Below, piece by piece: positions 54,337-63,264 of a DNA stretch of 64,000 nucleotides. The DNA is from Fictibacillus sp. b24 (GTDB taxonomy: Bacteria > Bacillota > Bacilli > Bacillales > Fictibacillaceae). Position 1 is the stretch's first letter. Each line of letters begins with the position of its first letter. The notes under the pieces were generated by a model, which did not search any database, had not been told where the DNA came from, and worked only from the letters and a program-made list of their open reading frames with translations. The translations under genes were made by a program, and so were the position numbers. The stretch spans positions 310,001 to 374,000 of the forward strand of contig NZ_JAUCES010000005.1 in the NCBI RefSeq assembly GCF_030348825.1, in the 5' to 3' direction.

Positions 54337-54647
54337 GCTCTGTCCCTTTAGCAGCTTACTTGATGCTTGCCTTGATTCTTTTTTGCATTGGATTGTTCGG
54401 TGCACTAACGAAGCGAAATGCGGTTATTGTACTCATTTCAATCGAATTGATGCTGAATGCCGTAAATATAAACTTGGTTGCTTTTGCAAAATATTCGATT
54501 AACCCTGGGCTGACTGGTCAAATTTTCTCGCTGTTCACCATAACGGTGGCCGCAGCAGAAGCGGCAGTTGGACTTGCGATTCTCATTGCACTTTACCGCA
54601 ACAGACAGACGGTAAATGTGGATGAGATGGATACGATGAAGCGATAA
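54333..54647 (+). CDS. nuoK: NADH-quinone oxidoreductase subunit K
   Basis: 104-aa subunit with three helices; conserved Glu in [15 protein letters not shown] and in [11 protein letters not shown]. Confidence 0.96.
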   Translation: MSSVPLAAYLMLALILFCIGLFGALTKRNAVIVLISIELMLNAVNINLVAFAKYSINPGLTGQIFSLFTITVAAAEAAVGLAILIALYRNRQTVNVDEMDTMKR

Positions 54648-54665
54648 GGAAGGAGATGGACGATC

Positions 54666-56534
54666 ATGTTGCAGAGTAGTTGGCTTATACCGTTGTTCCC
54701 GCTTTTATCCTTCATTTTATTGCTCATTTTCAGAAAATCAAAAAGTGAGAGCACCGCTTGGATCGGGGTGCTGTTAACTGGAATTTCACTTGTGATGTCT
54801 GTCGGGGTTTGGCTCGCGGTATGGCAAGGTGACGGAATTAAAGTAGAAGGCACTTGGTTTCAAATCGGTGAACGGGCCATCACGATGGGCTATGAAGTAA
54901 ATCCGCTTAATGCGCTCATGCTTGTCATCGTTTCACTCGTCAGTTTTTTAGTACACCTGTATTCAAAAGGGTACATGCACGGCGACGAACGATTCCCGGT
55001 ATTCTTCGCCTATTTAGGATTGTTTTCATTCGCGATGCTTGGACTGGTTCTTTCTCCTAATCTATTACAGCTCTACATGTTTTGGGAGCTGGTAGGGTTA
55101 GGTTCATTTCTATTAATCGGTTTCTATTATTTTAAGCCGGAAGCAAAAGCCGCTGCGAAAAAAGCCTTCATCATGACCCGTATTGGGGACGTTGGTCTGT
55201 TTATCGGAATGGTTTTGCTATTTTGGCAGGTTGGCAGTTTTGAATATGACGAGATTTTCGCTTCGGTAAAAAATGGCGACATCTCATCAGGCATGCTGAC
55301 ACTCACAGCTCTATGTATCTTTGTTGGAGCAATCGGTAAATCAGGTCAGCTGCCTCTTCATACATGGTTGCCTGACGCGATGGAAGGTCCGACACCTGTT
55401 TCAGCGCTCATTCATGCAGCTACGATGGTAGCGGCAGGGGTCTATTTGGTCGCTGCGATGTATCCGCTATTCCAAGCTTCAGAAACAGCGTTAACGGTTG
55501 TTGCTGTTGTAGGAGGAGTGACTGCCATTTTTGCGGCTTCAATCGGTCTCATGCAAAAAGACATCAAACGCGTTTTAGCGTATTCAACTGTCAGCCAGTT
55601 AGGGTACATGATGCTCGCGCTTGGTGCATCAGGGTATGTGGCCGGAATCTTCCACTTAACAACACATGCGTTCTTTAAAGCATTGCTGTTTTTAGCTGCT
55701 GGAAGTGTGATTCATGCTGTACATACACAAAACATCGAAGAGATGGGCGGGCTTTGGAAAAAGCTTCGCGTGACAGGACCGCTCTTTTTAATCGGTGCTC
55801 TCGCCATTTCAGGTGTTCCATTGTTATCCGGATTCTTTTCAAAAGACGAAATATTGGCAAGTACGTATGCAGATGGCAAGTACGGACTGTTTTGGCTCGC
55901 TGTTATCGCTGCGTTCATGACGGCATTTTACATGTTCCGCTTGTTTTTCCTCGTGTTTACAGGGAAACCGCGCGGCGATCAGAGTGGTGTTCATGAATCA
56001 CCAAGTGTGATGACACTGCCGATGATTGTTCTAGGGATCTTGGCAGTCGTTGCGGGTTATTTGAACACAACATGGTTTGGCACGTTTTTATCTGATTATT
56101 TGGCTAATGGTCCTGTTGAACTGCCGCATGCTGATCATCACGGGCCAGGGTGGATTCCGATTGTCGCGACAATGGCATCACTTTTAGGAATTGCGCTCGC
56201 TTATCTGATCTATCAAAAAGGAACGTTATCCCGAGACTGGATGACGCGTTCATTGCCAGGGCTCAGCAGCGTGATCTACAACAAGTGGTATGTTGATGAA
56301 GGGTATGACGCCACATTTGTAAAAGGAACGAAGGGCTTGAGCAAGCTTGGCGTTTTGTTTGATAAATATGTAGTCGACGGACTGGTAGCCGCTGTTGTGA
56401 GCGGTGTACAAGGATTAAGTAAGATCGGTTCAAGGCTGCAAAACGGGCAGGTTCAGTCGTATGGAACGTTCGCCATCTTTGGCATCGTCATTCTATTGCT
56501 GATCGTCGCATTAACAGGGGGGTACTTCTCATGA
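54666..56534 (+). CDS. nuoL: NADH-quinone oxidoreductase subunit L
   Basis: 622-aa antiporter-like proton-pumping subunit, about 15-16 helices; FWELVGLGSFLLIGFYYF, LPDAMEGPTPVSALIHAATM and DIKRVLAYSTVSQLGYM. GGAAGGAGA upstream of ATG 54666. Confidence 0.97.
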   Translation: MLQSSWLIPLFPLLSFILLLIFRKSKSESTAWIGVLLTGISLVMSVGVWLAVWQGDGIKVEGTWFQIGERAITMGYEVNPLNALMLVIVSLVSFLVHLYSKGYMHGDERFPVFFAYLGLFSFAMLGLVLSPNLLQLYMFWELVGLGSFLLIGFYYFKPEAKAAAKKAFIMTRIGDVGLFIGMVLLFWQVGSFEYDEIFASVKNGDISSGMLTLTALCIFVGAIGKSGQLPLHTWLPDAMEGPTPVSALIHAATMVAAGVYLVAAMYPLFQASETALTVVAVVGGVTAIFAASIGLMQKDIKRVLAYSTVSQLGYMMLALGASGYVAGIFHLTTHAFFKALLFLAAGSVIHAVHTQNIEEMGGLWKKLRVTGPLFLIGALAISGVPLLSGFFSKDEILASTYADGKYGLFWLAVIAAFMTAFYMFRLFFLVFTGKPRGDQSGVHESPSVMTLPMIVLGILAVVAGYLNTTWFGTFLSDYLANGPVELPHADHHGPGWIPIVATMASLLGIALAYLIYQKGTLSRDWMTRSLPGLSSVIYNKWYVDEGYDATFVKGTKGLSKLGVLFDKYVVDGLVAAVVSGVQGLSKIGSRLQNGQVQSYGTFAIFGIVILLLIVALTGGYFS

Positions 56535-58048
56535 ACACATATCTTCTTTCCATCTTGATTTTTTCCCCTTTGTTAGGCGTGCTCGTCCTACTGTTTACAC
56601 CTTCTCATGATGAGAAGTCTATCAAATGGATCGGAATCTTAGGAACGCTATTCCCGCTAGGTACAGCACTCGTTACGTTATCAGCTTTTAATATGTCAGG
56701 CGAGGGCCTTCAGCTTGCGGAGAAATTTCAATGGGTTTCTTATGAAGTCTTTCAATCAAAAGGGGATGTAAGCTATCCGATCTTTTATGAAGTTGGTGTG
56801 AACGGCCTATCGATGGTGCTCATTCTTTTAACGGCAGTTGTGAGTGTGCTCGCCGCCATCGCGTCGTTCTCTATAAAAAAGGACTGGAAAAGCTACTTCA
56901 TTTTGTTCTTTTTGCTTGAGATGGGAATGCTCGGCGTTTTTGCCGCACAAAATTTATTCTTATTCTTCATTTTCTTTGAGATTACGCTCATTCCGATGTT
57001 CTTCTTAATAGGACGATGGGGTTATCTAGAAAAAGAAAAAGCGGCTTACAGCTTTTTGATCTATAACGGAGTCGGTTCAGCCATTCTCCTTATTGCGTTT
57101 GTAGCCATGTTCATGAAGACCGGAACGATGAACTTTGAGCAGCTTGCTTACACGTTCTCGCTTCCGCAATCAGAACTGAACCAGCTGTATATAACGAAGA
57201 ATTTTAAGATGGGGATGCTGATCGCGCTTCTCGTTGCGTTTGCCGTTAAGCTGCCAGTCGCACCGCTTCATTCATGGATGGTTCGCGTCCACGTTCAAGC
57301 TCCGCCTCCGATCGTTATGATTCACTCAGGCATTCTACTAAAAATCGGTGCGTACGGTTTGATCGTGTTTGGAGCAGGACTTTTTCCTGATCAGTTCAAG
57401 TCGCTCGCGTTTGTTATCGGATTGTTCGGTGTGATCAACCTGCTTTACGGAGCGTTTTTAGCACTAACACAAACGGACGTGAAACGAGTGTTGGCTTATT
57501 CATCCGTCTCTCATATGGGAATCGTGCTCATCGGGCTTGCGGCAGTGAACGAAGCAGGGATGACGGGAGCCGTATTTCAAGTGGTCTCTCACGGATTGAT
57601 CTCCGCTCTTCTGTTTTTCTTAGTAGGTGTTCTTTATGAAAGAGCTGGCTCTTCTGAATTGAAAGATTTTGGAGGAGTGGCGAAAAAGATGCCGATCTTC
57701 GCAGGTGTCATGCTCGCTGGAGGTCTCGCTTCATTAGGTCTGCCGGGAATGTCAGGCTTTATAAGCGAATTTATGGCGTTTTTAGGATTGTTTGAGAAAA
57801 TGCCTGTGTTAGCCGCGGTTGGAACGCTAGGGCTGATTTTAACAGCCGTTTACGTGCTGCGGGCGGTCTTGGCCATCACGTTTGGAGCTGAAAAAGAACT
57901 TTCAAACGCTCATGATTTATCTTCAACAGAGCGGATTCCGGCGTTTATCTTGCTGGCGGCGATTTTGTTTATCGGAATCTATCCTGCTTGGTTAAGTGAT
58001 ATGCTCCGTCCAACATTAGATGTCATTCTGCTAGGGTTAGGGGGCTAA
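56531..58048 (+). CDS. nuoM: NADH-quinone oxidoreductase subunit M
   Basis: 505-aa antiporter-like subunit, 14 helices; FFEITLIPMFFLIGRWG, VRVHVQAPPPIVMIHSG and DVKRVLAYSSVSHMG. Starts 4 nt inside nuoL. Confidence 0.97.
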   Translation: MNTYLLSILIFSPLLGVLVLLFTPSHDEKSIKWIGILGTLFPLGTALVTLSAFNMSGEGLQLAEKFQWVSYEVFQSKGDVSYPIFYEVGVNGLSMVLILLTAVVSVLAAIASFSIKKDWKSYFILFFLLEMGMLGVFAAQNLFLFFIFFEITLIPMFFLIGRWGYLEKEKAAYSFLIYNGVGSAILLIAFVAMFMKTGTMNFEQLAYTFSLPQSELNQLYITKNFKMGMLIALLVAFAVKLPVAPLHSWMVRVHVQAPPPIVMIHSGILLKIGAYGLIVFGAGLFPDQFKSLAFVIGLFGVINLLYGAFLALTQTDVKRVLAYSSVSHMGIVLIGLAAVNEAGMTGAVFQVVSHGLISALLFFLVGVLYERAGSSELKDFGGVAKKMPIFAGVMLAGGLASLGLPGMSGFISEFMAFLGLFEKMPVLAAVGTLGLILTAVYVLRAVLAITFGAEKELSNAHDLSSTERIPAFILLAAILFIGIYPAWLSDMLRPTLDVILLGLGG

Positions 58049-58051
58049 GTC

Positions 58052-59584
58052 ATGGATTTAGATACATTATTTTCTTTTAAATGGAGCGTCATGGCTCCTG
58101 AATTTATTATTCTTGGCATAGCAACATTGTTATCCATCATCGATCTTTTTATGAAAAGGGAGTCAAGCCGAAAACCTCTTGCTTGGCTTGCTGGGGCAGG
58201 CGTTTTAGCAGCGCTCGTCGCGATCTTCATGCAGCTCGATCATGACGTAACGTCGATTCTTTATGATACGTATAGACTGGACTCATTTTCAAAAGCCTTT
58301 AAGATTTTGCTTTTATTAGGAACGCTATTGGTACTTGTCTTAGCGTCCAATTATAAAAAAGAAGATATAGAAGAAAACCGAGGTGAGTTCTACTACTTAC
58401 TGCTAGCCGCACTATTAGGAGCTATGATGATGGCTTCAAGTGCAGACCTTATCACACTGTTCGTCGGGCTGGAGCTTCTTTCTCTATCTTCTTATATTAT
58501 GGCAGGGCTGGAGAGACGAAATAAGCGCAGCAACGAATCAGCGTTCAAGTATGTCGTTTCAGGCGGAATTGCAACGGCAATCACTTTGTTTGGGATGAGT
58601 TATATTTTCGGTCTGACAGGGGAAACGAATCTGTTCAAGATTGCTGAAAACATGGGGAACCTTGAACTATTAAAGCACAGCTTTTTGATCGTCTTTGCAT
58701 TCATTATCACGTTTGCGGGTCTAACGTTTAAAATCGCAGCGGCTCCACTTCACATGTGGGCACCTGATGTTTACGAAGGCGCACCTGTTCCTGTAACGGC
58801 ATTCTTAAGTGTCGTATCGAAAACAGCAGGGTTTGTAATCTTACTGCGAGTGATCATCATCACCTTTATTGCAGCACCTGGAATCGATAGTGAACCACTT
58901 CTATTGCAAGTTCAGCCGTACGTTATGCTGTTAGCTGCTGCAACGATGATTATCGGTAATGTTACCGCTCTTCGACAAAGAAACATTAAGCGTATGTTCG
59001 CGTATTCGTCCATCGCTCAAGCGGGTTACATTTTAGTGCCGTTCGTTTCTAATTCGTCATTGTTGTTTGAGCTGATCTGGTTTTATCTGCTGGCTTACTT
59101 GTTTATGAATATTGGAGCTTTTACCGTAATTCAATTGTTAACGAGTCAGGAAGGTTCCAATGATATCAGCGTTTTCCGCGGATTGTTCAAGCGTTCACCA
59201 TGGCTTGCTGTTCCGATGACCTTTTTCGTATTGTCACTTGCCGGGATTCCGGTGACTGCTGGTTTTATCGGGAAATTCGGTATCTTTATGGGAGCGCTCG
59301 GATTGGAGCCAGCCCATTATTGGCTTGCGGCTGTGATGATGGCGACGACGCTTGTTTCTTATGTGTATTACTTCAACATCATTGCGATCATGTTTTTCCG
59401 TGATGGAGAAGGAACGAAGGTTTCAGTCCCGGGAGGAATGGCCGCCGTGTTGGCGTTTTGTGCCGCATCCATTCTGATTCTAGGAGTCATGCCAGATCTC
59501 GCGCTTGATTTCTTCTACGGGAACTTTGACGTGAACGAATTCTTTATGCAGATTGAAACCGAAGTTCATACGCATGATCATTGA
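58052..59584 (+). CDS. nuoN: NADH-quinone oxidoreductase subunit N
   Basis: 510-aa antiporter-like subunit, 14 helices; FVGLELLSLSSYIMAGL, MWAPDVYEGAPVPVTAFLS and NIKRMFAYSSIAQAGY. Last gene of the operon; His-rich tail HTHDH. Confidence 0.97.
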   Translation: MDLDTLFSFKWSVMAPEFIILGIATLLSIIDLFMKRESSRKPLAWLAGAGVLAALVAIFMQLDHDVTSILYDTYRLDSFSKAFKILLLLGTLLVLVLASNYKKEDIEENRGEFYYLLLAALLGAMMMASSADLITLFVGLELLSLSSYIMAGLERRNKRSNESAFKYVVSGGIATAITLFGMSYIFGLTGETNLFKIAENMGNLELLKHSFLIVFAFIITFAGLTFKIAAAPLHMWAPDVYEGAPVPVTAFLSVVSKTAGFVILLRVIIITFIAAPGIDSEPLLLQVQPYVMLLAAATMIIGNVTALRQRNIKRMFAYSSIAQAGYILVPFVSNSSLLFELIWFYLLAYLFMNIGAFTVIQLLTSQEGSNDISVFRGLFKRSPWLAVPMTFFVLSLAGIPVTAGFIGKFGIFMGALGLEPAHYWLAAVMMATTLVSYVYYFNIIAIMFFRDGEGTKVSVPGGMAAVLAFCAASILILGVMPDLALDFFYGNFDVNEFFMQIETEVHTHDH

Positions 59585-59603
59585 TTTGGAGTAATTTTAA
59601 AAG

Positions 59604-59651
59604 CTAGCTCATTGAGGTTTCTGCTGAGGAGACTTTAATGAGCTTTTTTTG
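59604..59651 (+). terminator. Intrinsic terminator of the nuo operon
   Basis: AGCTCATT (59606-59613) / AATGAGCT (59637-59644), then TTTTTT. Confidence 0.85.
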
Positions 59652-59669
59652 ATGTGATTTTTGTTGAAA

Positions 59670-59772
59670 ATCAGCTAACGTGAAATTATTTCGATTAACG
59701 TGAATATATGGTGTGTTAACGTGAAATTATTGAAATTAACGTGAATATATCAAATTTAACGTGAATATAAAT
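59670..59772 (+). repeat. 20-21-bp phased array, family D (TAACGTGAA)
   Basis: TAACGTGAAATTATT or TAACGTGAATATA units start at 59676, 59696, 59717, 59737 and 59757 (steps 20, 21, 20, 20). Lies 25 bp after the nuo terminator. Confidence 0.75.
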
Positions 59773-60109
59773 TGTCTTTATTTTACCTGATGCGTTTCGT
59801 GTCCTTTCCTGCTGGATAACGATTGGATTTTCTTTCTGTAAAGGACATCTCCTCACATTTCCACTCAAAATTAAAATCTCTTTCAAAAATGAGTCGAAAC
59901 TACCGTAACTTCTTATCATTTTGTTCGTCTAAATATAATAAAACGACTGCCTAAATTTTTTTACAGATAATAGTCGTTACAACTTTTTGAACTTCTTGAA
60001 AGAAAGGGCTTTCAAAACAGTTAACTAGGGAAAAAGTAGCTATCTAAAATGACACGAAAGATTTATGCTTAAGATGTCGAAATATGTAATAAGGAGGTCA
60101 GACTTTTTT
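59773..60109 (+). other. Gap before ywzB with two inverted repeats
   Basis: 337 bp without a supported gene. TGTCCTTT (59800) / AAAGGACA (59840-59847) and AACGACT (59942-59948) / AGTCGTT (59972-59978) are inverted repeats of unknown meaning. Ends with AAGGAGGTC of ywzB. Confidence 0.4.
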
Positions 60110-60343
60110 ATGATTCCAATCGGACAACAAGCTTTATTACATATCATCGTACATCTATTGTTTCTCGTTATTGCTTGGTGGGCATTGCAGGCGATCCATT
60201 TTGATAAATGGATCAAAAAAGGAAAGGTCATGCAGGCTAGAGTGCTATACATACTGCTAGTGATCAGTCTTGCGAGTATAGCGAGCGATTTTTTTCTGAA
60301 ATATCTTCAGTATTCCACTAATCTCAGCCAGTTATTTGGGTAA
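60110..60343 (+). CDS. ywzB: DUF1146 membrane protein YwzB
   Basis: 77-aa protein with two helices (about 8-27 and 45-64); IAWWALQAIHFDKWIKKGK and FFLKYLQYS are typical of YwzB. ATG 60110 after AAGGAGGTC (60091-60099). Function unknown; between the atp/nuo region and murA as in B. subtilis. Confidence 0.88.
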   Translation: MIPIGQQALLHIIVHLLFLVIAWWALQAIHFDKWIKKGKVMQARVLYILLVISLASIASDFFLKYLQYSTNLSQLFG

Positions 60344-60450
60344 TGCGCAACCGTTAACCAAAAACGGAATTGTCGGAATATGACTACAACTTCCACGAAT
60401 ATCCTCTGTCTCTTTGGCAACAATGAGAAATAGAGAGGATGTGCTGGGGA

Positions 60451-61197
60451 ATGAAAAAATGGACAATGACGATTACGGCGATTTTGCTTACAATTATGAT
60501 TACTTCTGGATATGCAAAAACAGACGAAAAAACAAATGAAGTTACACATATAATAGACGTTTTAAAAGACAAGGGCGTAAAACCTGACAAATGGACGATG
60601 TATTTTCGTGGTCAAATAGGTTTTACATCTAAAGGACTAGGGTATTTAAAACAAGCAGAAGAGCTTAAACGTAATTATCCTGAATTTGACTGGGCGGTAA
60701 CAGAAGATGAGGCCGGACATTATAAAATGAACGGGACTTTTGAGCGTAATGATATCGGGGTTTCAGAGAAAATGACCATCATTACATACCCCCAAAAAGA
60801 TCAATCCGCATCGTATTTTATTTATGCGGTTGAAGGACTTGTAAATACAAATCAAAACTGGAAAGAAATCCAGAACCTGATTGATCGCCGTGTTGAACAA
60901 TCAGTAGGAGGAAATCCCAAAATTTTCTCTTGTGTTACCGGTACATACGGTGATAGAATGGTGGTTGATTTGTATTCGCAAGCAAATGAATTGGTACGCG
61001 CCTTTTCTGGTGTTTCTGTAGAGGAACTAAAAGAAGAGACGTTTGTGTCGCTTTCTGCATATACTGAGCTGTGGGAACAAGCGATTTATACCGGTCATCA
61101 ACATAAAATGAATCTTCAGGTTGCACTGCGAACTGAAGGATTGGGCAGTAAAACTACTGTCACAATTGGCACACCAATAATTACGTCTGAATATTAA
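60451..61197 (+). CDS. ywmB: YwmB family secreted protein
   Basis: 248-aa exported protein with signal peptide (about 1-24) and the YwmB domain (EFDWAVTEDEAGHYKMNG, ITYPQKDQSASYFIYAVEG). Function unknown, conserved upstream of murA in Bacillus. ATG 60451; ribosome site weak (GAGAGGATG at 60433 is 11 bp away). Confidence 0.85.
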   Translation: MKKWTMTITAILLTIMITSGYAKTDEKTNEVTHIIDVLKDKGVKPDKWTMYFRGQIGFTSKGLGYLKQAEELKRNYPEFDWAVTEDEAGHYKMNGTFERNDIGVSEKMTIITYPQKDQSASYFIYAVEGLVNTNQNWKEIQNLIDRRVEQSVGGNPKIFSCVTGTYGDRMVVDLYSQANELVRAFSGVSVEELKEETFVSLSAYTELWEQAIYTGHQHKMNLQVALRTEGLGSKTTVTIGTPIITSEY

Positions 61198-61227
61198 TAT
61201 ACAAATTGGACGCGGAGGGGAATATCG

Positions 61228-62541
61228 TTGGAAAAAATCATTGTCCGTGGTGGTAGGCGGTTAGAGGGCTCTGTACGAGTTGAAGGAGCTAAGAATGCCG
61301 TACTTCCTGTCATCGCAGCATCCATTTTAGCTAGTCAAGGCAAGAGCACAATTAAAGATGTGCCAGCCCTTGCTGATGTGTTTACGATTAACGAAGTATT
61401 ACGTTATTTAAATATTGATGTAGCATTTGATAACGGAGAAATTTCTGTTGATGCTACAAGCGAACTGAAAACAGAAGCACCATTTGAGTATGTCCGTAAA
61501 ATGAGAGCATCATTCCTAGTTATGGGACCATTGCTTGCTCGTGTTGGACTATCTCGTATCGCACTTCCTGGAGGCTGCGCAATCGGATCCCGTCCGATCG
61601 ATCAGCACTTAAAAGGATTTGAAGCGATGGGAGCTACGGTTAAAATCGGGAACGGTTTTATCGAAGCGAAAATTGATGGCCGCTTGCAAGGTGCAAAGAT
61701 TTATTTAGACTTCCCAAGTGTAGGTGCTACTGAGAACATCATGATGGCTGCAACACTTGCTGAAGGTACAACAATCATCGAAAACGCTGCAAAAGAACCA
61801 GAAATCGTATGTCTAGCTAACTACTTGAATGCGATGGGTGCAACAGTTATCGGTGCAGGTACTGGTACAATCCGTATCGTCGGTGCTGAAGAGCTTGCAG
61901 GTGCTGAGCATACTGTAGTTCCAGACCGTATCGAAGCAGGTACGTACATGGTAGCAGCTGCTATCACGGAAGGCGACGTATTAATTGAGAATGCAATCGC
62001 AGAGCACCTGCGTCCTTTAATCGCAAAGATGGAAGAGATGGGTGTACAAATTCAAGAAGAAGGAAACGGACTTCGTGTTCGCGGACCTCGTGAATTAAAG
62101 CCTGTTGATATTAAAACAATGCCACATCCAGGATTCCCGACTGATCTTCAGTCGCAAATGATGGCGCTATTGCTTCGTGCAAACGGAACAAGTGTAATCA
62201 CGGAAACTGTATTTGAAAACCGCTTCATGCACGTGGAAGAATTCCGCCGCATGAATGGTGATATCAAAATTGAAGGCCGTTCTTCTGTAATCAACGGACC
62301 TGTAAATCTGCAAGGTGCTGAGGTTGCTTCAACTGACCTTCGCGCAGGTGCAGCTTTGGTACTTGCTGGGCTTGTCGCAGACGGTTACACACGTGTGACT
62401 GAACTCAAGCACATCGACCGTGGATACGTTGATTTTACTGGAAAACTAGCTGCATTAGGTGCTGACATCGAGCGTGTGAACGAAGATGTGAAAACAACAC
62501 CTGCAAAAGAAGAGCAATCATTAAAAAGTAATTTAGCTTAA
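61228..62541 (+). CDS. murA: UDP-N-acetylglucosamine 1-carboxyvinyltransferase
   Basis: 437-aa enzyme for the first committed step of peptidoglycan synthesis, adding enolpyruvate from PEP. Catalytic Cys117 in [13 protein letters not shown] (fosfomycin target) and [13 protein letters not shown] start. TTG 61228 with GGAGGGG. MurAA type by synteny with ywmB. Confidence 0.97.
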   Translation: MEKIIVRGGRRLEGSVRVEGAKNAVLPVIAASILASQGKSTIKDVPALADVFTINEVLRYLNIDVAFDNGEISVDATSELKTEAPFEYVRKMRASFLVMGPLLARVGLSRIALPGGCAIGSRPIDQHLKGFEAMGATVKIGNGFIEAKIDGRLQGAKIYLDFPSVGATENIMMAATLAEGTTIIENAAKEPEIVCLANYLNAMGATVIGAGTGTIRIVGAEELAGAEHTVVPDRIEAGTYMVAAAITEGDVLIENAIAEHLRPLIAKMEEMGVQIQEEGNGLRVRGPRELKPVDIKTMPHPGFPTDLQSQMMALLLRANGTSVITETVFENRFMHVEEFRRMNGDIKIEGRSSVINGPVNLQGAEVASTDLRAGAALVLAGLVADGYTRVTELKHIDRGYVDFTGKLAALGADIERVNEDVKTTPAKEEQSLKSNLA

Positions 62542-62550
62542 TTTATACGT

Positions 62551-62600
62551 AAAACTGACTCTAAAGGCGTGAATTCTGTCTTTGGAGTCAGTTTTTTTTA
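62551..62600 (+). terminator. Intrinsic terminator after murA
   Basis: AAAACTGACTC (62551-62561) / GAGTCAGTTTT (62585-62595), then T-run to 62599. Confidence 0.9.
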
Positions 62601-62664
62601 ATGAGGTCCTTCTTTATTAACAGAGTTATTATCAAATATTGCGAAAAATGATGATGTTGGATAC

Positions 62665-62745
62665 CGACCTGCGCGCGAAAAAGGAAAACGTGCGCGTAAC
62701 CGATGCTTTTCTGCGCGCATTCGCGACTCAACTACGCGTCACTAA
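62665..62745 (+). repeat. 21-bp phased array, family C (GCGCG)
   Basis: GCGCG-type cores at 62671, 62692, 62713 and 62734 (last ACGCG), exactly 21 bp apart; similar to the array after upp. 71 bp after the murA terminator. Confidence 0.7.
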
Positions 62746-62825
62746 AATTTGACCGACTGAGGCGCTCAAGTTCACGAAAACTACATCATTTCTGAGCACC
62801 CTGCATAAAGTTTTAAACCAAAATT

Positions 62826-62851
62826 GTTTACACCGCATGTTGTTCGGGAAA
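62826..62851 (+). promoter_or_regulatory. Candidate sigma-B promoter
   Basis: GTTTAC (62826-62831), 14-bp spacer, GGGAAA (62846-62851), close to the general-stress consensus GTTTAA-N12-14-GGGWAW, 53 bp upstream of a tiny membrane gene. Confidence 0.55.
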
Positions 62852-62903
62852 TCTATACCTATAACTAAGCCTAACTATTTTTCTCGGAAAGGATGTCGAA
62901 CTC

Positions 62904-63050
62904 ATGCTTTGGACCATTATCGGTATATTAGTCGTACTCTGGTTATTGGGCGTAATTTTTAAAGTAGCAGGCGGTATTATTCATATCTTACTCGTCATCG
63001 CTTTGATCGTCTTCGTATTAAATTTTATTAAAGGCAGGAAAATGAAATAG
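62904..63050 (+). CDS. Lmo0937-family small membrane protein, 48 aa
   Basis: Two hydrophobic helices in 48 aa (WTIIGILVVLWLLGVIF and IIHILLVIALIVFVLNFI) with a basic tail, the layout of lmo0937-type proteins. AAAGGATG (62888-62895) precedes ATG 62904. Function unknown; a sigma-B-like promoter suggests stress control. Confidence 0.8.
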   Translation: MLWTIIGILVVLWLLGVIFKVAGGIIHILLVIALIVFVLNFIKGRKMK

Positions 63051-63056
63051 CTGTAC

Positions 63057-63085
63057 AAAAGCTGGCTGGATAGCCGGCTTTTTTT
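63057..63085 (+). terminator. Intrinsic terminator after small membrane gene
   Basis: AAAAGCTGGCT (63057-63067) / AGCCGGCTTTT (63072-63082), GGAT loop, T-run. Confidence 0.85.
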
Positions 63086-63264
63086 ATTGCCTATATAATG
63101 AAATTCTTTGTAAATTATAGTAAAAAACACCCATTTTATTGAAAAAACGCTTTCATGTAGTACCATATAATCAAAATTTTTAAAATAGTTTGAAAATAAA
63201 ATAAAAGGTGCTAATATAAATCCACTGGCTTTAAAATTCATGAAGCAAAGGGGATTGGAAGGGT

